From Clostridium sp. (GTDB lineage Bacteria; Bacillota; Clostridia; Lachnospirales; Lachnospiraceae), in the NCBI GenBank assembly GCA_021770825.1, contig JAETQD010000015.1:1-64000 (forward strand): a stretch of DNA of 64,000 nucleotides, written 5' to 3'. Below are positions 35,800 to 45,228 of the stretch, piece after piece (the stretch's first letter is position 1; each line of letters starts with the position of its first letter). The position numbers and the translations under genes are program-made. Below the pieces are notes generated by a model, which saw only the letters and a list, made by a program, of their open reading frames with translations, had not been told where the DNA came from and searched no databases.

Positions 35800-37719
35800 A
35801 TGATACTATCCTGCAGTAATATCTGCAAATCCTTTGGAAGCGACGATATCATTAAAAACGCTTCCTTCCATATAGAAGAACACGAGAAAGCTGCCATTGT
35901 GGGCATCAACGGAGCCGGAAAATCCACGCTCCTTAAAATCATTGTGGGCGAACTGGCCGCAGACTCCGGTGAGGTTGTGATCTCCAAGGGAAAGACCTTC
36001 GGCTACCTGGCCCAGAACCAGGACCTTTTAAGCCACCGTACCATCTATGAGGAGATGGTGGAGGTCAAGCGTCCCATTATTGAGATGGAAGAAAAATTAC
36101 GAGAACTGGAAATTTCCATGAAACTGGCGGAAGGTGATGAACTGGAAACCATGATGTCGTCATACAGCCGCTTAAGCCACCAGTTCGAGCTTTTAAACGG
36201 CTACGCCTGGAAAAGTGAAATCATCGGCGTTTTAAAGGGCCTGGGCTTTACGGAAGAGGAGTTCGCAAAACAGATTTCCACCTTATCCGGAGGACAGAAA
36301 ACCCGCGTTTCCCTGGGAAAGCTGCTTCTTACAAGCCCCGATATTATTCTTCTTGACGAGCCCACCAACCACCTGGACATGTCCTCCATCGCCTGGCTGG
36401 AAACCTACTTATTAAATTATAAGGGAAGCGTCATCATCGTGGCCCATGACCGGTATTTCCTGGATAAAATCGTCACCAAGGTGGTGGAGCTGGACAGCGG
36501 AAAAGCCACTGTCTACCTTGGAAACTACACGGCATACAGCGAAAAGCGGGCCCAGATGCGGGCCATCCAGATGAAAGCCTACTTAAACCAGCAGCAGGAA
36601 ATCAAGCACCAGGAAGAGGTCATTGAAAAGCTGCGCTCCTTTAACCGGGAAAAATCCATCAAACGGGCGGAAAGCCGGGAAAAGATGTTAAATAAAATCG
36701 AAGTGCTGGAAAAGCCCACGGAGGTCAACGATGCCATGGACATCCGGCTGGAACCCAATATTTTAAGCGGAAATGACGTTCTGACCGTCCGGGATCTGGG
36801 GAAATCCTTCGGCTCCCTCCATCTGTTCTCCCATGTGGACTTTGATGTGAAGCGCGGAGAACGGGTGGCCATCATCGGCGACAACGGCACCGGAAAAACC
36901 ACGATTCTTAAAATCATCAACGGTCTGGTGGAGCCGGATGCCGGAGAAATCATTTTGGGCTCCCGGGTCCACATTGGTTACTATGACCAGGACCACCAGG
37001 TGCTTCATATGGAGAAAACTCTCTTCGAGGAAATCTCCGACGCCTATCCGGGAATGACCAACACCCAGATTCGTAACACTCTGGCCGCCTTCCTCTTTAC
37101 AGGAGACGATGTATTTAAGCGCATCGGCGACTTAAGCGGCGGCGAGCGGGGACGTGTTTCCCTGGCAAAGCTCATGCTGTCCGAAGCCAATTTCCTGATT
37201 CTGGACGAGCCCACCAACCACCTGGACATTACCTCCAAGGAGATTCTGGAAAACGCCTTAAGCCATTACGGCGGTACCATCCTCTACGTGTCCCATGACC
37301 GTTACTTCATAAACCGGACCGCCACCAGGATTCTGGATTTGACCAACAACCAGCTTTTAAATTACATCGGTAACTACGACTACTATCTGGAAAAGCACGA
37401 CGACATGATGGCCGCCCACGTCCATTCCCAGGCCGCCCCAGACGTTTCTTCACCCCAGCCAAAGGTTTCAGAGGAAAAACTGGACTGGAAGGCCCAAAAG
37501 GAAGAGCAGGCCAGAATCCGTAAGCGCCAGAATGACTTAAAGAAGGTGGAGGAAGAAATCCACTCCTTAGAGACCAGAGACGGGGAAATCGACGCCCTTC
37601 TCTGCGAGGAAGAAATCTTCACCGATGTGGCAAAGCTCATGGAACTGAACAAAGAAAAAGAAGCGATTGCCGGGAAGCTGGAATCGCTCTATGAAAAATG
37701 GGAGGAGCTGGCTGAGTAA
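35800..37719 (+). CDS. ABC-F family ATPase (ribosome-associated type)
   Basis: A 639-residue cytosolic protein with two ABC ATPase domains and no membrane segment, the ABC-F layout. Domain 1 has GINGAGKSTLLK, LSGGQKTRVSLGKLL and LLDEPTNHLDMSS; domain 2 has GDNGTGKTTILK, LSGGERGRVSLAKLM and LDEPTNHLDIT. A charged linker and a C-terminal coiled coil (about 560-639) are present. ABC-F proteins bind the ribosomal E site and either aid translation or protect against antibiotics. I chose the ATG at 35800 preceded by GGAGG. The length and C-terminal coiled coil resemble the YdiF/Uup group rather than known resistance types. Confidence 0.92.
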   Translation: MILSCSNICKSFGSDDIIKNASFHIEEHEKAAIVGINGAGKSTLLKIIVGELAADSGEVVISKGKTFGYLAQNQDLLSHRTIYEEMVEVKRPIIEMEEKLRELEISMKLAEGDELETMMSSYSRLSHQFELLNGYAWKSEIIGVLKGLGFTEEEFAKQISTLSGGQKTRVSLGKLLLTSPDIILLDEPTNHLDMSSIAWLETYLLNYKGSVIIVAHDRYFLDKIVTKVVELDSGKATVYLGNYTAYSEKRAQMRAIQMKAYLNQQQEIKHQEEVIEKLRSFNREKSIKRAESREKMLNKIEVLEKPTEVNDAMDIRLEPNILSGNDVLTVRDLGKSFGSLHLFSHVDFDVKRGERVAIIGDNGTGKTTILKIINGLVEPDAGEIILGSRVHIGYYDQDHQVLHMEKTLFEEISDAYPGMTNTQIRNTLAAFLFTGDDVFKRIGDLSGGERGRVSLAKLMLSEANFLILDEPTNHLDITSKEILENALSHYGGTILYVSHDRYFINRTATRILDLTNNQLLNYIGNYDYYLEKHDDMMAAHVHSQAAPDVSSPQPKVSEEKLDWKAQKEEQARIRKRQNDLKKVEEEIHSLETRDGEIDALLCEEEIFTDVAKLMELNKEKEAIAGKLESLYEKWEELAE

Positions 37720-37876
37720 TGCAGCCAGTCCCTCCTTTTTTCCATTGCATTCTATTTTTATTTCTGCTATAATAATCCTACTCAAAGAGAGTTTCTTCTC
37801 TTTTTTCTATTTTATCTTTGCAGAATCTGCAGGATTCCTCTTTTTTATCACACAGTCTTATCTGAAAGGAAATTTT

Positions 37877-38743
37877 ATGTCAAAACAAAAATCAGTTCAA
37901 GAGCTCACTAACAGAGAATTTAAATCCAGTGCTTTCACCACATACTTCGGTACAGCGGAAAATGCGGCTAAGCTATACTGTGCACTGAACCATGCCGAAC
38001 CAGTTGGTCCTGATGATATCCGTTTTACTACTTTAGAAGGCGTCCTCTATATGGCAAGAAAAAACGATCTGGCTTTCACTGCCAGACAAAAGGTTCTTAT
38101 CATAGGAGAGCACCAATCCACCTTAAATCTGAACATGCCTCTGCGAAGCGCCATTTATTATGGAAGAACCATTGAGCGTATGATTCCTCCCCGCGACATC
38201 TATCGAATTAACAAAATTCCTCTCCCAACTCCTGAATTCTATGTTTTCTACAATGGGATTCGTCCCCAGCCTGCTGAACGCATCTTAAAACTTTCTGATT
38301 CCTACCTTGAAAAGTCCCTGGTTCCTATGCTAGAATTACAAGTGAAGATGATTAATATAAATCCATCTGCCAATCATCCAATTCTATCCAAATGCCGTCC
38401 TTTATATGAATATTCTGCTTTTATTCAGCAGATACACAATTACATTTTACTGGGAAACACCCGGGATGAGTCCATTTCCATGGCCATGGAATACTGCATA
38501 AAGCAGGGAATTATGGTTGACTTTATCCAACTATATGGAACGGAGGTACGCAATATGATTTTTACCGAGTTTAACTTAGAAGATGCACTGGAAGTCCGCG
38601 GAGAGGAAAAGTTTGAAGAGGGCATTGCGCGCGTAAACTCCCTGATTCAAAAACTGATTCAAGATGGACGACAAGAAGAAATTGAACGTGTGGTTTCCGA
38701 CAAGGCCTACCAGAACATGCTGTTTGAAGAATACGGGATTTAA
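37877..38743 (+). CDS. Rpn/PD-(D/E)XK-family putative nuclease
   Basis: A 288-residue protein of the Rpn/PDDEXK family, nucleases that promote RecA-independent recombination and resemble IS-derived proteins. The core has Asp in KNDLAF, then IIGEHQST giving the E-x-Q active-site motif, and NMPLRSAIYYGRTIERMI. The C-terminal half ends in a charged helix. I chose the ATG at 37877 preceded by GAAAGGA. By eye its codons are more A+T-rich than those of the flanking genes, suggesting later arrival. It probably stands alone. Confidence 0.8.
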   Translation: MSKQKSVQELTNREFKSSAFTTYFGTAENAAKLYCALNHAEPVGPDDIRFTTLEGVLYMARKNDLAFTARQKVLIIGEHQSTLNLNMPLRSAIYYGRTIERMIPPRDIYRINKIPLPTPEFYVFYNGIRPQPAERILKLSDSYLEKSLVPMLELQVKMININPSANHPILSKCRPLYEYSAFIQQIHNYILLGNTRDESISMAMEYCIKQGIMVDFIQLYGTEVRNMIFTEFNLEDALEVRGEEKFEEGIARVNSLIQKLIQDGRQEEIERVVSDKAYQNMLFEEYGI

Positions 38744-39929
38744 AATCCCTTCTCCTTTAACTCCTCCACCACCTTTATGTAAAACTCCAATACATCGAAT
38801 CCTCTGTAATCTTCTCTTGTCAGGTCAATCATATCGCCGTGGGAAATTCCGCGGAGATATGAGTTTCTTATGGTCCCTTTGAAGTTGGTCCAGCGGGCAG
38901 ACTCCTCTGTGACCAGACCGTCATTTTCTGCATCCAAAGCCTTTAAAATCCAGTAAGGAATACAGAGTAGCTTGCTGCTGAAGCCATGCTTCATAAGGCT
39001 TGCATAACTCTGGTACCAGACCCCCGGCATATCCGGATACCGCTCATTAAAATCCCTGGCATAAGCACAGGAAAGCTGTCTGCTTGCCACATAGGCATTG
39101 GGCTTTCTATCCCCCAGTCTTCCGAAATAGGCATCAATCCAACCGCATATTCTCCGGTAAATGCTGTCCGGCAGCTTCATTAAGGCGTCCACCAGCATGG
39201 AACCGCGGTGGGGTGTGTATTGATGGTGGTCAGCGAGGCCACATAGGGGGCCATGTAAAGTCCGCTTATGAGATATCTGGAATCCAGACCGCCCTTGGAA
39301 TGGGCGATGATGTTCACCTTCTCTGCCCCTGTTTCCTTTAATATTTCAAAAATTTTATCCTTTAATATCTGTCCGTTGTCTTCAACCGTTCCCCATGCCT
39401 CCTGATGGCCGTAATACACTCTGGCTCCATTTCTCTTTAAAATCCTGGGAATCCGCCCCCAGTAATTAAAGTAGTGGAAATCCCTGAATCCCACTCCGTG
39501 AACCAGAAGAAGCGGATATCTTGTATCACAGATCTTTTGTTCCACGCGCACATCGTCCAGGCTGATTTTATAAAGGGTGTGGTCAATCTCCTGTCTGGCA
39601 AGTCCTCTCACATAGATGGCAAGTCCGTAATTAAGTACCGGAACCCATATGAGCATCCACACCAGAAACCGCTTGGCAATCCTTAATCTCCGGCACAGTA
39701 TGCACATCCAGCCAAGAATCAGGAAAAACACCAGATAAACCAGGAAAAATCCAATCCCGACCGCAATTCCCGCCGGACGGATTCCGTGCCGGATCACCTG
39801 ATACATCCCAACCATTCCCAAAAGCGGCATCCCCCATAGGGTAACTGTCAGAAGGCAGGTCAGAATTTTCAGAATCCGCACATGGATTTTTTCGGCCGCT
39901 GTAAGCACTGTATCATACTTCACCGTCAT
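38740..39929 (-). pseudogene. Membrane-anchored lipase (alpha/beta hydrolase), interrupted by a frameshift
   Basis: Two minus-strand frames make one lipase of about 395 residues. The upstream part (39929-39180) has three to four membrane helices, an oxyanion segment LLVHGVGFRDF and the nucleophile motif IIAHSKGGLDSRY. The downstream part (39198-38740) supplies likely Asp and His residues (DAENDGLVTEES, SHGDMIDL). The frame breaks where the minus strand reads ACACAC (39213-39218); with one AC fewer, the protein reads T-I-N-T-P-H-R-G-S-M-L-V-D without interruption. As read, neither half has a full catalytic triad. The cause may be dinucleotide slippage or a sequencing error. The start at 39929 has AAAGGA upstream. 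Confidence 0.75.
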
Positions 39930-39972
39930 GGAATCATTTCCTTTCTCTTTCGCGAACTGCTCTTTGACTGGA

Positions 39973-40010
39973 AAGCCCCGCAGGCACCAAAGCTCATCCG
40001 GCACCTGCGG
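39973..40010 (-). terminator. Hairpin downstream of mrp
   Basis: On the minus strand CCCGCAGGTGCC and GGTGCCTGCGGG form a 12-bp stem about 20 bases after the mrp stop. The following GCTTTCC is only weakly T-rich. Confidence 0.6.
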
Positions 40011-40028
40011 GACCTATCCCTGCGTGAT

Positions 40029-40871
40029 TTAAATACTTTCCACAACGGCGGCTGCTTTATCCAGGAAATCAGCCTCCACATATTCTACAACGCCCTCGTC
40101 CACGGCTTTTGCAATCTCCGGACGGATGGGAATTCTGGCCAGCACAGGAATGTCGTACTCCTCTGCCACCTCTTTGACCTTGCTCTCGCCAAACAGGGAA
40201 ATCTTCTTTCCGCAGTCCGGACATTCCAGGTAGCTCATGTTTTCCACCAGGCCAAGAATCGGAATATCCATCTTCTTTGCCATATTGACAGCCTTTCCGA
40301 CGATCATGGAAACCAGCTCCTGAGGAGAGGTTACAATGATGATTCCGTCCACCGGAAGGGACTGGAACACCGTAAGGGGCACATCTCCGGTTCCCGGAGG
40401 CATGTCCACAAACATATAATCAATATTCTCCCAAAGGGTCTCACCCCAGAACTGCTTCACAGCACCTGCGATCACCGGACCTCTCCAGATCACCGGATCT
40501 GTTTCGTGCTCCAGCACCATATTGGAAGACATTACTTCAATTCCTGTGGCAGAAACTGCCGGCATTAAAAGCGTTCCCTCCGGGTTCACGCCTGCCATTT
40601 CATGAATTCCGAAAGCCTTCGGAATGGATGGGCCTGTGATATCTGCATCCAGGATTCCCACACGATAGTTTTTCGCCCGCATCCGGCAGGCCAGTAAAGA
40701 AGTCACCAGAGACTTACCTACGCCGCCCTTTCCGCTGACAACTCCAATTACCTTTTTCACGGAGCTTCCTTCGCTTAATTTCTCCAGGAAACTGGACTTA
40801 TCCACCTTTCTGCTGTCGCAGTTTGCGGAACAGGTACCGCAGTCATGGGTACAGTTTGCCGGTTCACTCAT
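40029..40871 (-). CDS. mrp: Mrp/NBP35-family P-loop ATPase (iron-sulfur carrier)
   Basis: A 280-residue cytosolic ATPase thought to carry iron-sulfur clusters to target proteins. A cysteine-rich N-terminus (CTHDCGTCSANC, about 7-18) is followed by the deviant Walker A motif SGKGGVGKS (about 47-55), MFVDMPPGTGD, and the CPDC pair (about 222-225), which binds the bridging cluster. The four-Cys N-terminus is like that of NBP35-type proteins. It follows the HPr-like gene by 14 bases and may share its transcript. Confidence 0.92.
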   Translation of the reverse strand: MSEPANCTHDCGTCSANCDSRKVDKSSFLEKLSEGSSVKKVIGVVSGKGGVGKSLVTSLLACRMRAKNYRVGILDADITGPSIPKAFGIHEMAGVNPEGTLLMPAVSATGIEVMSSNMVLEHETDPVIWRGPVIAGAVKQFWGETLWENIDYMFVDMPPGTGDVPLTVFQSLPVDGIIIVTSPQELVSMIVGKAVNMAKKMDIPILGLVENMSYLECPDCGKKISLFGESKVKEVAEEYDIPVLARIPIRPEIAKAVDEGVVEYVEADFLDKAAAVVESI

Positions 40872-40884
40872 CTTTCATTCCCTC

Positions 40885-41148
40885 CTACTCTTTGAGCCCT
40901 GTGGAGATCAGATTGCATACTGCCTCCAGAGCTTCTTCCTCATCATCGCCTGTGCACTGCACCTCAATTTCAGACCCGCATTTGATACCGGAAGCCATCA
41001 CATTGAGTACGCTTTTGGCGTTGATTTCCTTATCTTGATATAAAATAAAAATTTTAGACTTAAATTTCATGGATGTCTGACATAACAATCCCGCCGGACG
41101 AAGATGTAAGCCGGACGGATTTACCACTTGTATTTTCCTCGATTTCAT
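40885..41148 (-). CDS. HPr-family phosphocarrier protein
   Basis: An 87-residue protein of the PTS phosphocarrier family. His 15 lies in PSGLHLRPAG, where enzyme I phosphorylates it, and Ser 46 in NAKSVLNVMASG, where HPr kinase acts in Firmicutes for catabolite control. Both are kept. It sits between queH and mrp rather than with ptsI, so it could be a second HPr or the main one. Spacing of 30 and 14 bases suggests an operon. Confidence 0.9.
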   Translation of the reverse strand: MKSRKIQVVNPSGLHLRPAGLLCQTSMKFKSKIFILYQDKEINAKSVLNVMASGIKCGSEIEVQCTGDDEEEALEAVCNLISTGLKE

Positions 41149-41178
41149 TAGACCACACTCCCTTCCCTTTTTAGCATT

Positions 41179-41844
41179 CTATAATAGATTTCCGCCAATG
41201 TCAAGGCAGGGGCTGCTTTGCTTTGAAAAGACGCAGCCGCAGTAATTCTGCCGGTAAAGCTGATGCTCTCTCGACAGCTCTGTGGAACGCTTGTATCCGT
41301 TCCTCTTCTTAAAATCAGAATTCAGATAGGAGACTCCATACTCTCCTGCCGCTGCCTCGCCGATGGCATTGAGACGGTCTGCATCTTTCAGGGGGCTGAT
41401 TGTGAGGGTGGTGGTAAAGAAATCATATCCGCCTTCCTTTGCAAGTCTCGCTGCCTCGTAAAGCCGAAGTTTAAAGCATTCCGTACAGCGTTTTCCTCCC
41501 TCCGGTTCCTGTTCCAGCCCTTTCACAGCCTCGTAAAATACCTCGGGATGGTATTCTCCCTTCAAAAGGCAGATTCTGTGCCTTCCGCCGGCTTTCTCAA
41601 ATTCTTCATTCATCTCTTCAATCAGCCGCTCCTGTTCACTGACTCTGGCCGCATACTCGGAAGCCGGGCTGATATTGGGATTGTAATAAAAAACCGTAAT
41701 GGCAAAATACTGGGACAGATATTCCAGAACATAGCTGCTGCACGGCGCACAGCAGCTATGGAGAAAGAGCGTTGGAACATGCCCTTCCTGCTTCAGCCGG
41801 TCAATGGTTTTATCCAGTTCCTTCTGGTAATTTCTTTTATTCAA
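41179..41844 (-). CDS. queH: Epoxyqueuosine reductase QueH
   Basis: A 221-residue enzyme for the last step of queuosine tRNA modification, the non-homologous replacement of QueG. FLHSCCAPCSSYVLEYLSQY near 24-43 gives the first cysteine pair, and CTECFKLRL (about 110-118) the second pair; together these bind the iron-sulfur and iron centres. NYCGCVFS near the C-terminus also fits. The start is TTG with GGAGG eight bases upstream. Confidence 0.92.
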   Translation of the reverse strand: MNKRNYQKELDKTIDRLKQEGHVPTLFLHSCCAPCSSYVLEYLSQYFAITVFYYNPNISPASEYAARVSEQERLIEEMNEEFEKAGGRHRICLLKGEYHPEVFYEAVKGLEQEPEGGKRCTECFKLRLYEAARLAKEGGYDFFTTTLTISPLKDADRLNAIGEAAAGEYGVSYLNSDFKKRNGYKRSTELSREHQLYRQNYCGCVFSKQSSPCLDIGGNLL

Positions 41845-41908
41845 CGAATTTTCCTCCGCACGTTCGATGAAAAGCCAAAAAGCCAGCCATCGCCAGGCAC
41901 TCGCCCAG

Positions 41909-41940
41909 AAAAAGGACAGCCGGATTCTCTCCTGCTGTCC
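41909..41940 (-). terminator. Terminator of rpoD
   Basis: On the minus strand GGACAGC and GCTGTCC form a stem with a 13-base loop, followed by TTTTTCTGG. It lies 15 bases after the rpoD stop. Confidence 0.75.
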
Positions 41941-41954
41941 TCTCTGATTTCGGT

Positions 41955-43082
41955 TTACAGGAAATCCCGGATCCGCTTGCTGCGGACAGGATTTCTAAGC
42001 TTTCTCAGTGCCTTGGCTTCAATCTGGCGGATACGCTCTCTTGTGACGTTGAACTCTTTGCCAACCTCTTCCAAAGTTCTTGGATGTCCGTCCTCCAGAC
42101 CAAACCGTAAGACAATCACCTGTCGCTCTCTTTCCTTTAAATCGCCCAGAAGTGCATCAATGTGCTCCCGAAGCATCACCGATTCCACATTTCCCTCAGG
42201 GGTCACTGCATTGCTGTCTGCAACGAAATCGCCCAGATTGGAGTCGTCCTCCTCACCGATGGGGGTTTCCAGGGACGCAGGCTCTCTTGCGATCTGCATA
42301 ATCTCCATCACCTTGTCCTCAGACATTTCCAGGGCATCTGCAAGCTCCGTCACAGACGGTTCATAGCCCAGCTCCAAAGTGAGCTTTCTCTGCATCTTGG
42401 ACATTTTGTTGATGGTCTCCACCATATGCACCGGTACGCGGATGGTTCTTGCCTGATCTGCCAATGCTCTCGTCACAGACTGTCTGATCCACCAGGTAGC
42501 ATATGTACTCAGCTTATAACCTTTTGTATAATCAAATTTTTCAACGCCTTTGATGAGGCCCAGGTTTCCCTCCTGAACCAGATCCAGGAAGCTCATTCCG
42601 CGTCCTGTATAGCGCTTTGCGATGCTGACAACCAGCCTGAGATTGGCTTCAATGAGACGTTCCTTTGCATACTCGTCTCCTTCCGCCTTTCTTTTTGCAA
42701 GCCGCAGCTCCTCCTCGGCAGATAAAAGCGGTACGGTACCGATTTCTTTTAAGTACATACGCACCGGATCCTCTGTTCCGATTCCCTCCAACAGGTCGAT
42801 GGCATCCAAATCAATGTCATCTTCCATCTTGTCGCCCACAAAATCGTCGTCCACATCGTCCATCAGCAGAGGATCGTCGTCCACAAGCAATGTGTCATCG
42901 ATTATCGGAATCACATCAATATTATTGTGTTCCAGATAACTGTAAATTTCATCCATCTGCTCCGGGCCCAGATTGTCTCCGGCGAAAAAGTCATTGATTT
43001 CTGTCACGTCCAATGCATTCTGCTTTGACTTTCCCAGTTCGACAAGTTTTTTAAGCTTCTCTAAAAATACTTCTTTTTCCAC
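41955..43082 (-). CDS. rpoD: RNA polymerase primary sigma factor (sigma A)
   Basis: A 375-residue housekeeping sigma factor. Region 1.1-like N-terminus with an acidic stretch (about 60-100), region 1.2 ([11 protein letters not shown]), region 2 ([53 protein letters not shown]), region 3 and region 4 ([20 protein letters not shown] with the helix-turn-helix [18 protein letters not shown]) are all present. It starts at GTG with AAAGGG eight bases upstream. Unlike in many Firmicutes, no dnaG gene lies immediately upstream. Confidence 0.97.
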   Translation of the reverse strand: MEKEVFLEKLKKLVELGKSKQNALDVTEINDFFAGDNLGPEQMDEIYSYLEHNNIDVIPIIDDTLLVDDDPLLMDDVDDDFVGDKMEDDIDLDAIDLLEGIGTEDPVRMYLKEIGTVPLLSAEEELRLAKRKAEGDEYAKERLIEANLRLVVSIAKRYTGRGMSFLDLVQEGNLGLIKGVEKFDYTKGYKLSTYATWWIRQSVTRALADQARTIRVPVHMVETINKMSKMQRKLTLELGYEPSVTELADALEMSEDKVMEIMQIAREPASLETPIGEEDDSNLGDFVADSNAVTPEGNVESVMLREHIDALLGDLKERERQVIVLRFGLEDGHPRTLEEVGKEFNVTRERIRQIEAKALRKLRNPVRSKRIRDFL

Positions 43083-43146
43083 GAATAACGCCCTTTCAAG
43101 TGAAAGATGTCATGTGAAAGCTGCTTAAACTGCTCCACGATGATTC

Positions 43147-43175
43147 ATTATATACTATCCCACTACATTTTTCAA
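43147..43175 (-). promoter_or_regulatory. Promoter of rpoD
   Basis: On the minus strand TTGAAA (43170-43175) and TATAAT (43147-43152) are separated by exactly 17 bases, about 65 bases before the GTG start. The promoter overlaps the end of the upstream lipid-kinase gene region. Confidence 0.8.
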
Positions 43176-43180
43176 CAATT

Positions 43181-44101
43181 TTATTCGCTTTTTTCAACCC
43201 TTTCCGGCAGTTTCATACCGCAGTTTAAACGGATGGCTCCATGGATATTTTCCACTGTTACCTGCTTTTTAAGCCCCCCGTACTCTCCGTCCAGCACCCA
43301 GGGAATCTCCTCATCGGCAGTCACCGTGAGCCTGGAGGTGCAGAAACGGAACACATACTCATTCTCCTCTTCCCTTAAAAACATATAGGAAACAATATTC
43401 GACAAATCCGCCGGCGTTTTCGGTGTACGGATGAACAGAGCTTCAAAAAGTCCGTCGTCAAAATACACATCCCTGGGAACCAGGCCCTTAAAACCGCCCA
43501 CGCTGGTGGTATTGGTCACCATGCCGAAGATAAACTCTCCTTCAATCTCTCCCTCTTCCCATTCCACCTTCATTTTCTTTGCCTTTAAGGAGGCCAGGTG
43601 CTTCACCGATTCCAGAATATAGGCCTGGTGGCCCAGGATATTTTTCTTATCCTGGGGTGTCATATAGGACACCTCGGTGAACGCTCCGAAGGCTGCAATG
43701 TATACAAAATACTGGTCCTCTCCGAATTTTCCGATGTCCACGCTGCTCTGGATATCGCCGCAGGCCACCTCCGCCGCCTTCTCAAAATCACCGGGAATCT
43801 TAAGACTTCTGGCGTAATCGTTGGTGGAGCCTGAGGGAAGATATCCGAGAACCGGGCGTTTTTTCAGCTTCATCAGTCCGGAAACCACATTATTTAAGGT
43901 TCCGTCCCCTCCGCTGCAAACAAAAAGGTCTGTGGTTTCCCCATATTCCTCTGCAATCCGTCTGGCATCCTGGGCATTCTGAGTCACATACACCGACGGA
44001 AAATATCCGTATTTACAAAAACAGTCTAAAATCCCCATGAGCTGGTTTTTTATCTGCTCCCGTCCTGATCTGGGATTCACTAAAAATATCATGTTTTTCA
44101 T
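43181..44101 (-). CDS. Diacylglycerol/lipid kinase family protein (DagK/YegS-like)
   Basis: A 306-residue cytosolic lipid kinase. FLVNPRSGRE at the N-terminus and CSGGDGTLNNVVSGL (about 58-72) are the nucleotide-binding motifs, and LGYLPSGSTNDYARSL matches the G-x-x-N-D-x-A motif of the DAGK catalytic domain. A beta-rich C-terminal domain completes the fold. The ATG at 44101 has GGAGG nine bases upstream and overlaps the mutY stop by four bases; longer reading upstream lies within mutY. Substrate could be diacylglycerol or a related lipid. Confidence 0.9.
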   Translation of the reverse strand: MKNMIFLVNPRSGREQIKNQLMGILDCFCKYGYFPSVYVTQNAQDARRIAEEYGETTDLFVCSGGDGTLNNVVSGLMKLKKRPVLGYLPSGSTNDYARSLKIPGDFEKAAEVACGDIQSSVDIGKFGEDQYFVYIAAFGAFTEVSYMTPQDKKNILGHQAYILESVKHLASLKAKKMKVEWEEGEIEGEFIFGMVTNTTSVGGFKGLVPRDVYFDDGLFEALFIRTPKTPADLSNIVSYMFLREEENEYVFRFCTSRLTVTADEEIPWVLDGEYGGLKKQVTVENIHGAIRLNCGMKLPERVEKSE

Positions 44102-45228
44102 GTTTTCTTTCCTCCGTAACGATGATCCAGATATTTTTTGTAGGCTGTAAAGGCACTGGGAATGGCATACGTTTTTTGGATGGTCTCCCACTCTGCAAAG
44201 AGAAAATCCCCCTCCGGAAGCTCTCCCAGAGAGAGAAAATATCCGTCCATGTGCCACTCCGTATGGCTGAAAATATGCTTTGCCCCGGGAAGCTCTTCCA
44301 CAGAGCATATATTTGGAAACATGTCCCTCACCTGGGACAGCCCAAGTTTCCCGGGAACATTGAAAAACTCATACATGGAAGCCAGAAGTCCCTCCTGGCT
44401 CCGCTTTCTAATGGCTATTTTATCCTTATATTCCAATAATAATACAGTTTTTTCCTCAATTTTCCTCTTCTTTTTCGGCGTTTTCACAGGAAGTTCCGAA
44501 ATAATTCCAAGACTTTTGGCTGCACAGACCGTATGGAAGGGACACTGTCCGCAAAGGGGAGCCCCATTGGGAATACAGACCACCGCTCCCACCTCGATGA
44601 GGGCCTGGTTAAAGTCCCCGGGGCAAACTTCCTTTCCTTTTTCCTTCAGGATATCTTCCACCAGGCATTCCATTTTCCTCTTGGTGGACTGCTTTAAGAT
44701 ATCATCATAGCTCCCAAGCACCCGAGAGAGGACCCGCAGTACATTTCCATCCACCGCCGGAACCGGAAGATCATAAGCGATGGAGGCAATGGCTCCGGCT
44801 GTATAGCTTCCGATTCCCGGAAGCTTTAAAATTTTTTCGTAGGAATCCGGGACCCGGCTGTCGGAAGTTTCCGCCATCACCTGGGCCGCCTTTTTTATGT
44901 TTCTGGCTCTGCTGTAATATCCGAGGCCCTCCCAGTACTTTAACAGTTCCTCCTCCTCAACCTCTGCCAGGGACCGGATGGTGGGAAACCGTTCCATGAA
45001 CCGGAAGTAATAGGGTTTTACCGCCTCCACTCTGGTCTGCTGCAGCATGATCTCGGAAATCCAGATCTGGTACGCATCCCGGTTTCTTCTCCACGGAAGA
45101 TCTCTCTTATTTTTTCTGTACCAGGAAAGCAGAGGCCCGGACGCAGAAAGAAGACGCTCTTTATCCGAAAGCTCTTTCCCTTCCGCAAAAAGCGTCTGAA
45201 GTCCTTCATATGGTGACGGTTTAAACAT
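44098..45228 (-). CDS. mutY: A/G-specific adenine glycosylase MutY
   Basis: A 376-residue DNA repair enzyme that removes A opposite 8-oxoguanine. The catalytic Glu lies in SEIMLQQTRV, the helix-hairpin-helix is LKLPGIGSYTAGA, and the catalytic Asp is in PAVDGNVLRV. Four cysteines in C-x6-C-x2-C-x5-C spacing (CIPNGAPLCGQCPFHTVC) bind a 4Fe-4S cluster. A C-terminal NUDIX-like domain (about 240-370) reads 8-oxoguanine. It overlaps birA by eight bases and the lipid-kinase gene by four. Confidence 0.95.
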   Translation of the reverse strand: MFKPSPYEGLQTLFAEGKELSDKERLLSASGPLLSWYRKNKRDLPWRRNRDAYQIWISEIMLQQTRVEAVKPYYFRFMERFPTIRSLAEVEEEELLKYWEGLGYYSRARNIKKAAQVMAETSDSRVPDSYEKILKLPGIGSYTAGAIASIAYDLPVPAVDGNVLRVLSRVLGSYDDILKQSTKRKMECLVEDILKEKGKEVCPGDFNQALIEVGAVVCIPNGAPLCGQCPFHTVCAAKSLGIISELPVKTPKKKRKIEEKTVLLLEYKDKIAIRKRSQEGLLASMYEFFNVPGKLGLSQVRDMFPNICSVEELPGAKHIFSHTEWHMDGYFLSLGELPEGDFLFAEWETIQKTYAIPSAFTAYKKYLDHRYGGKKT

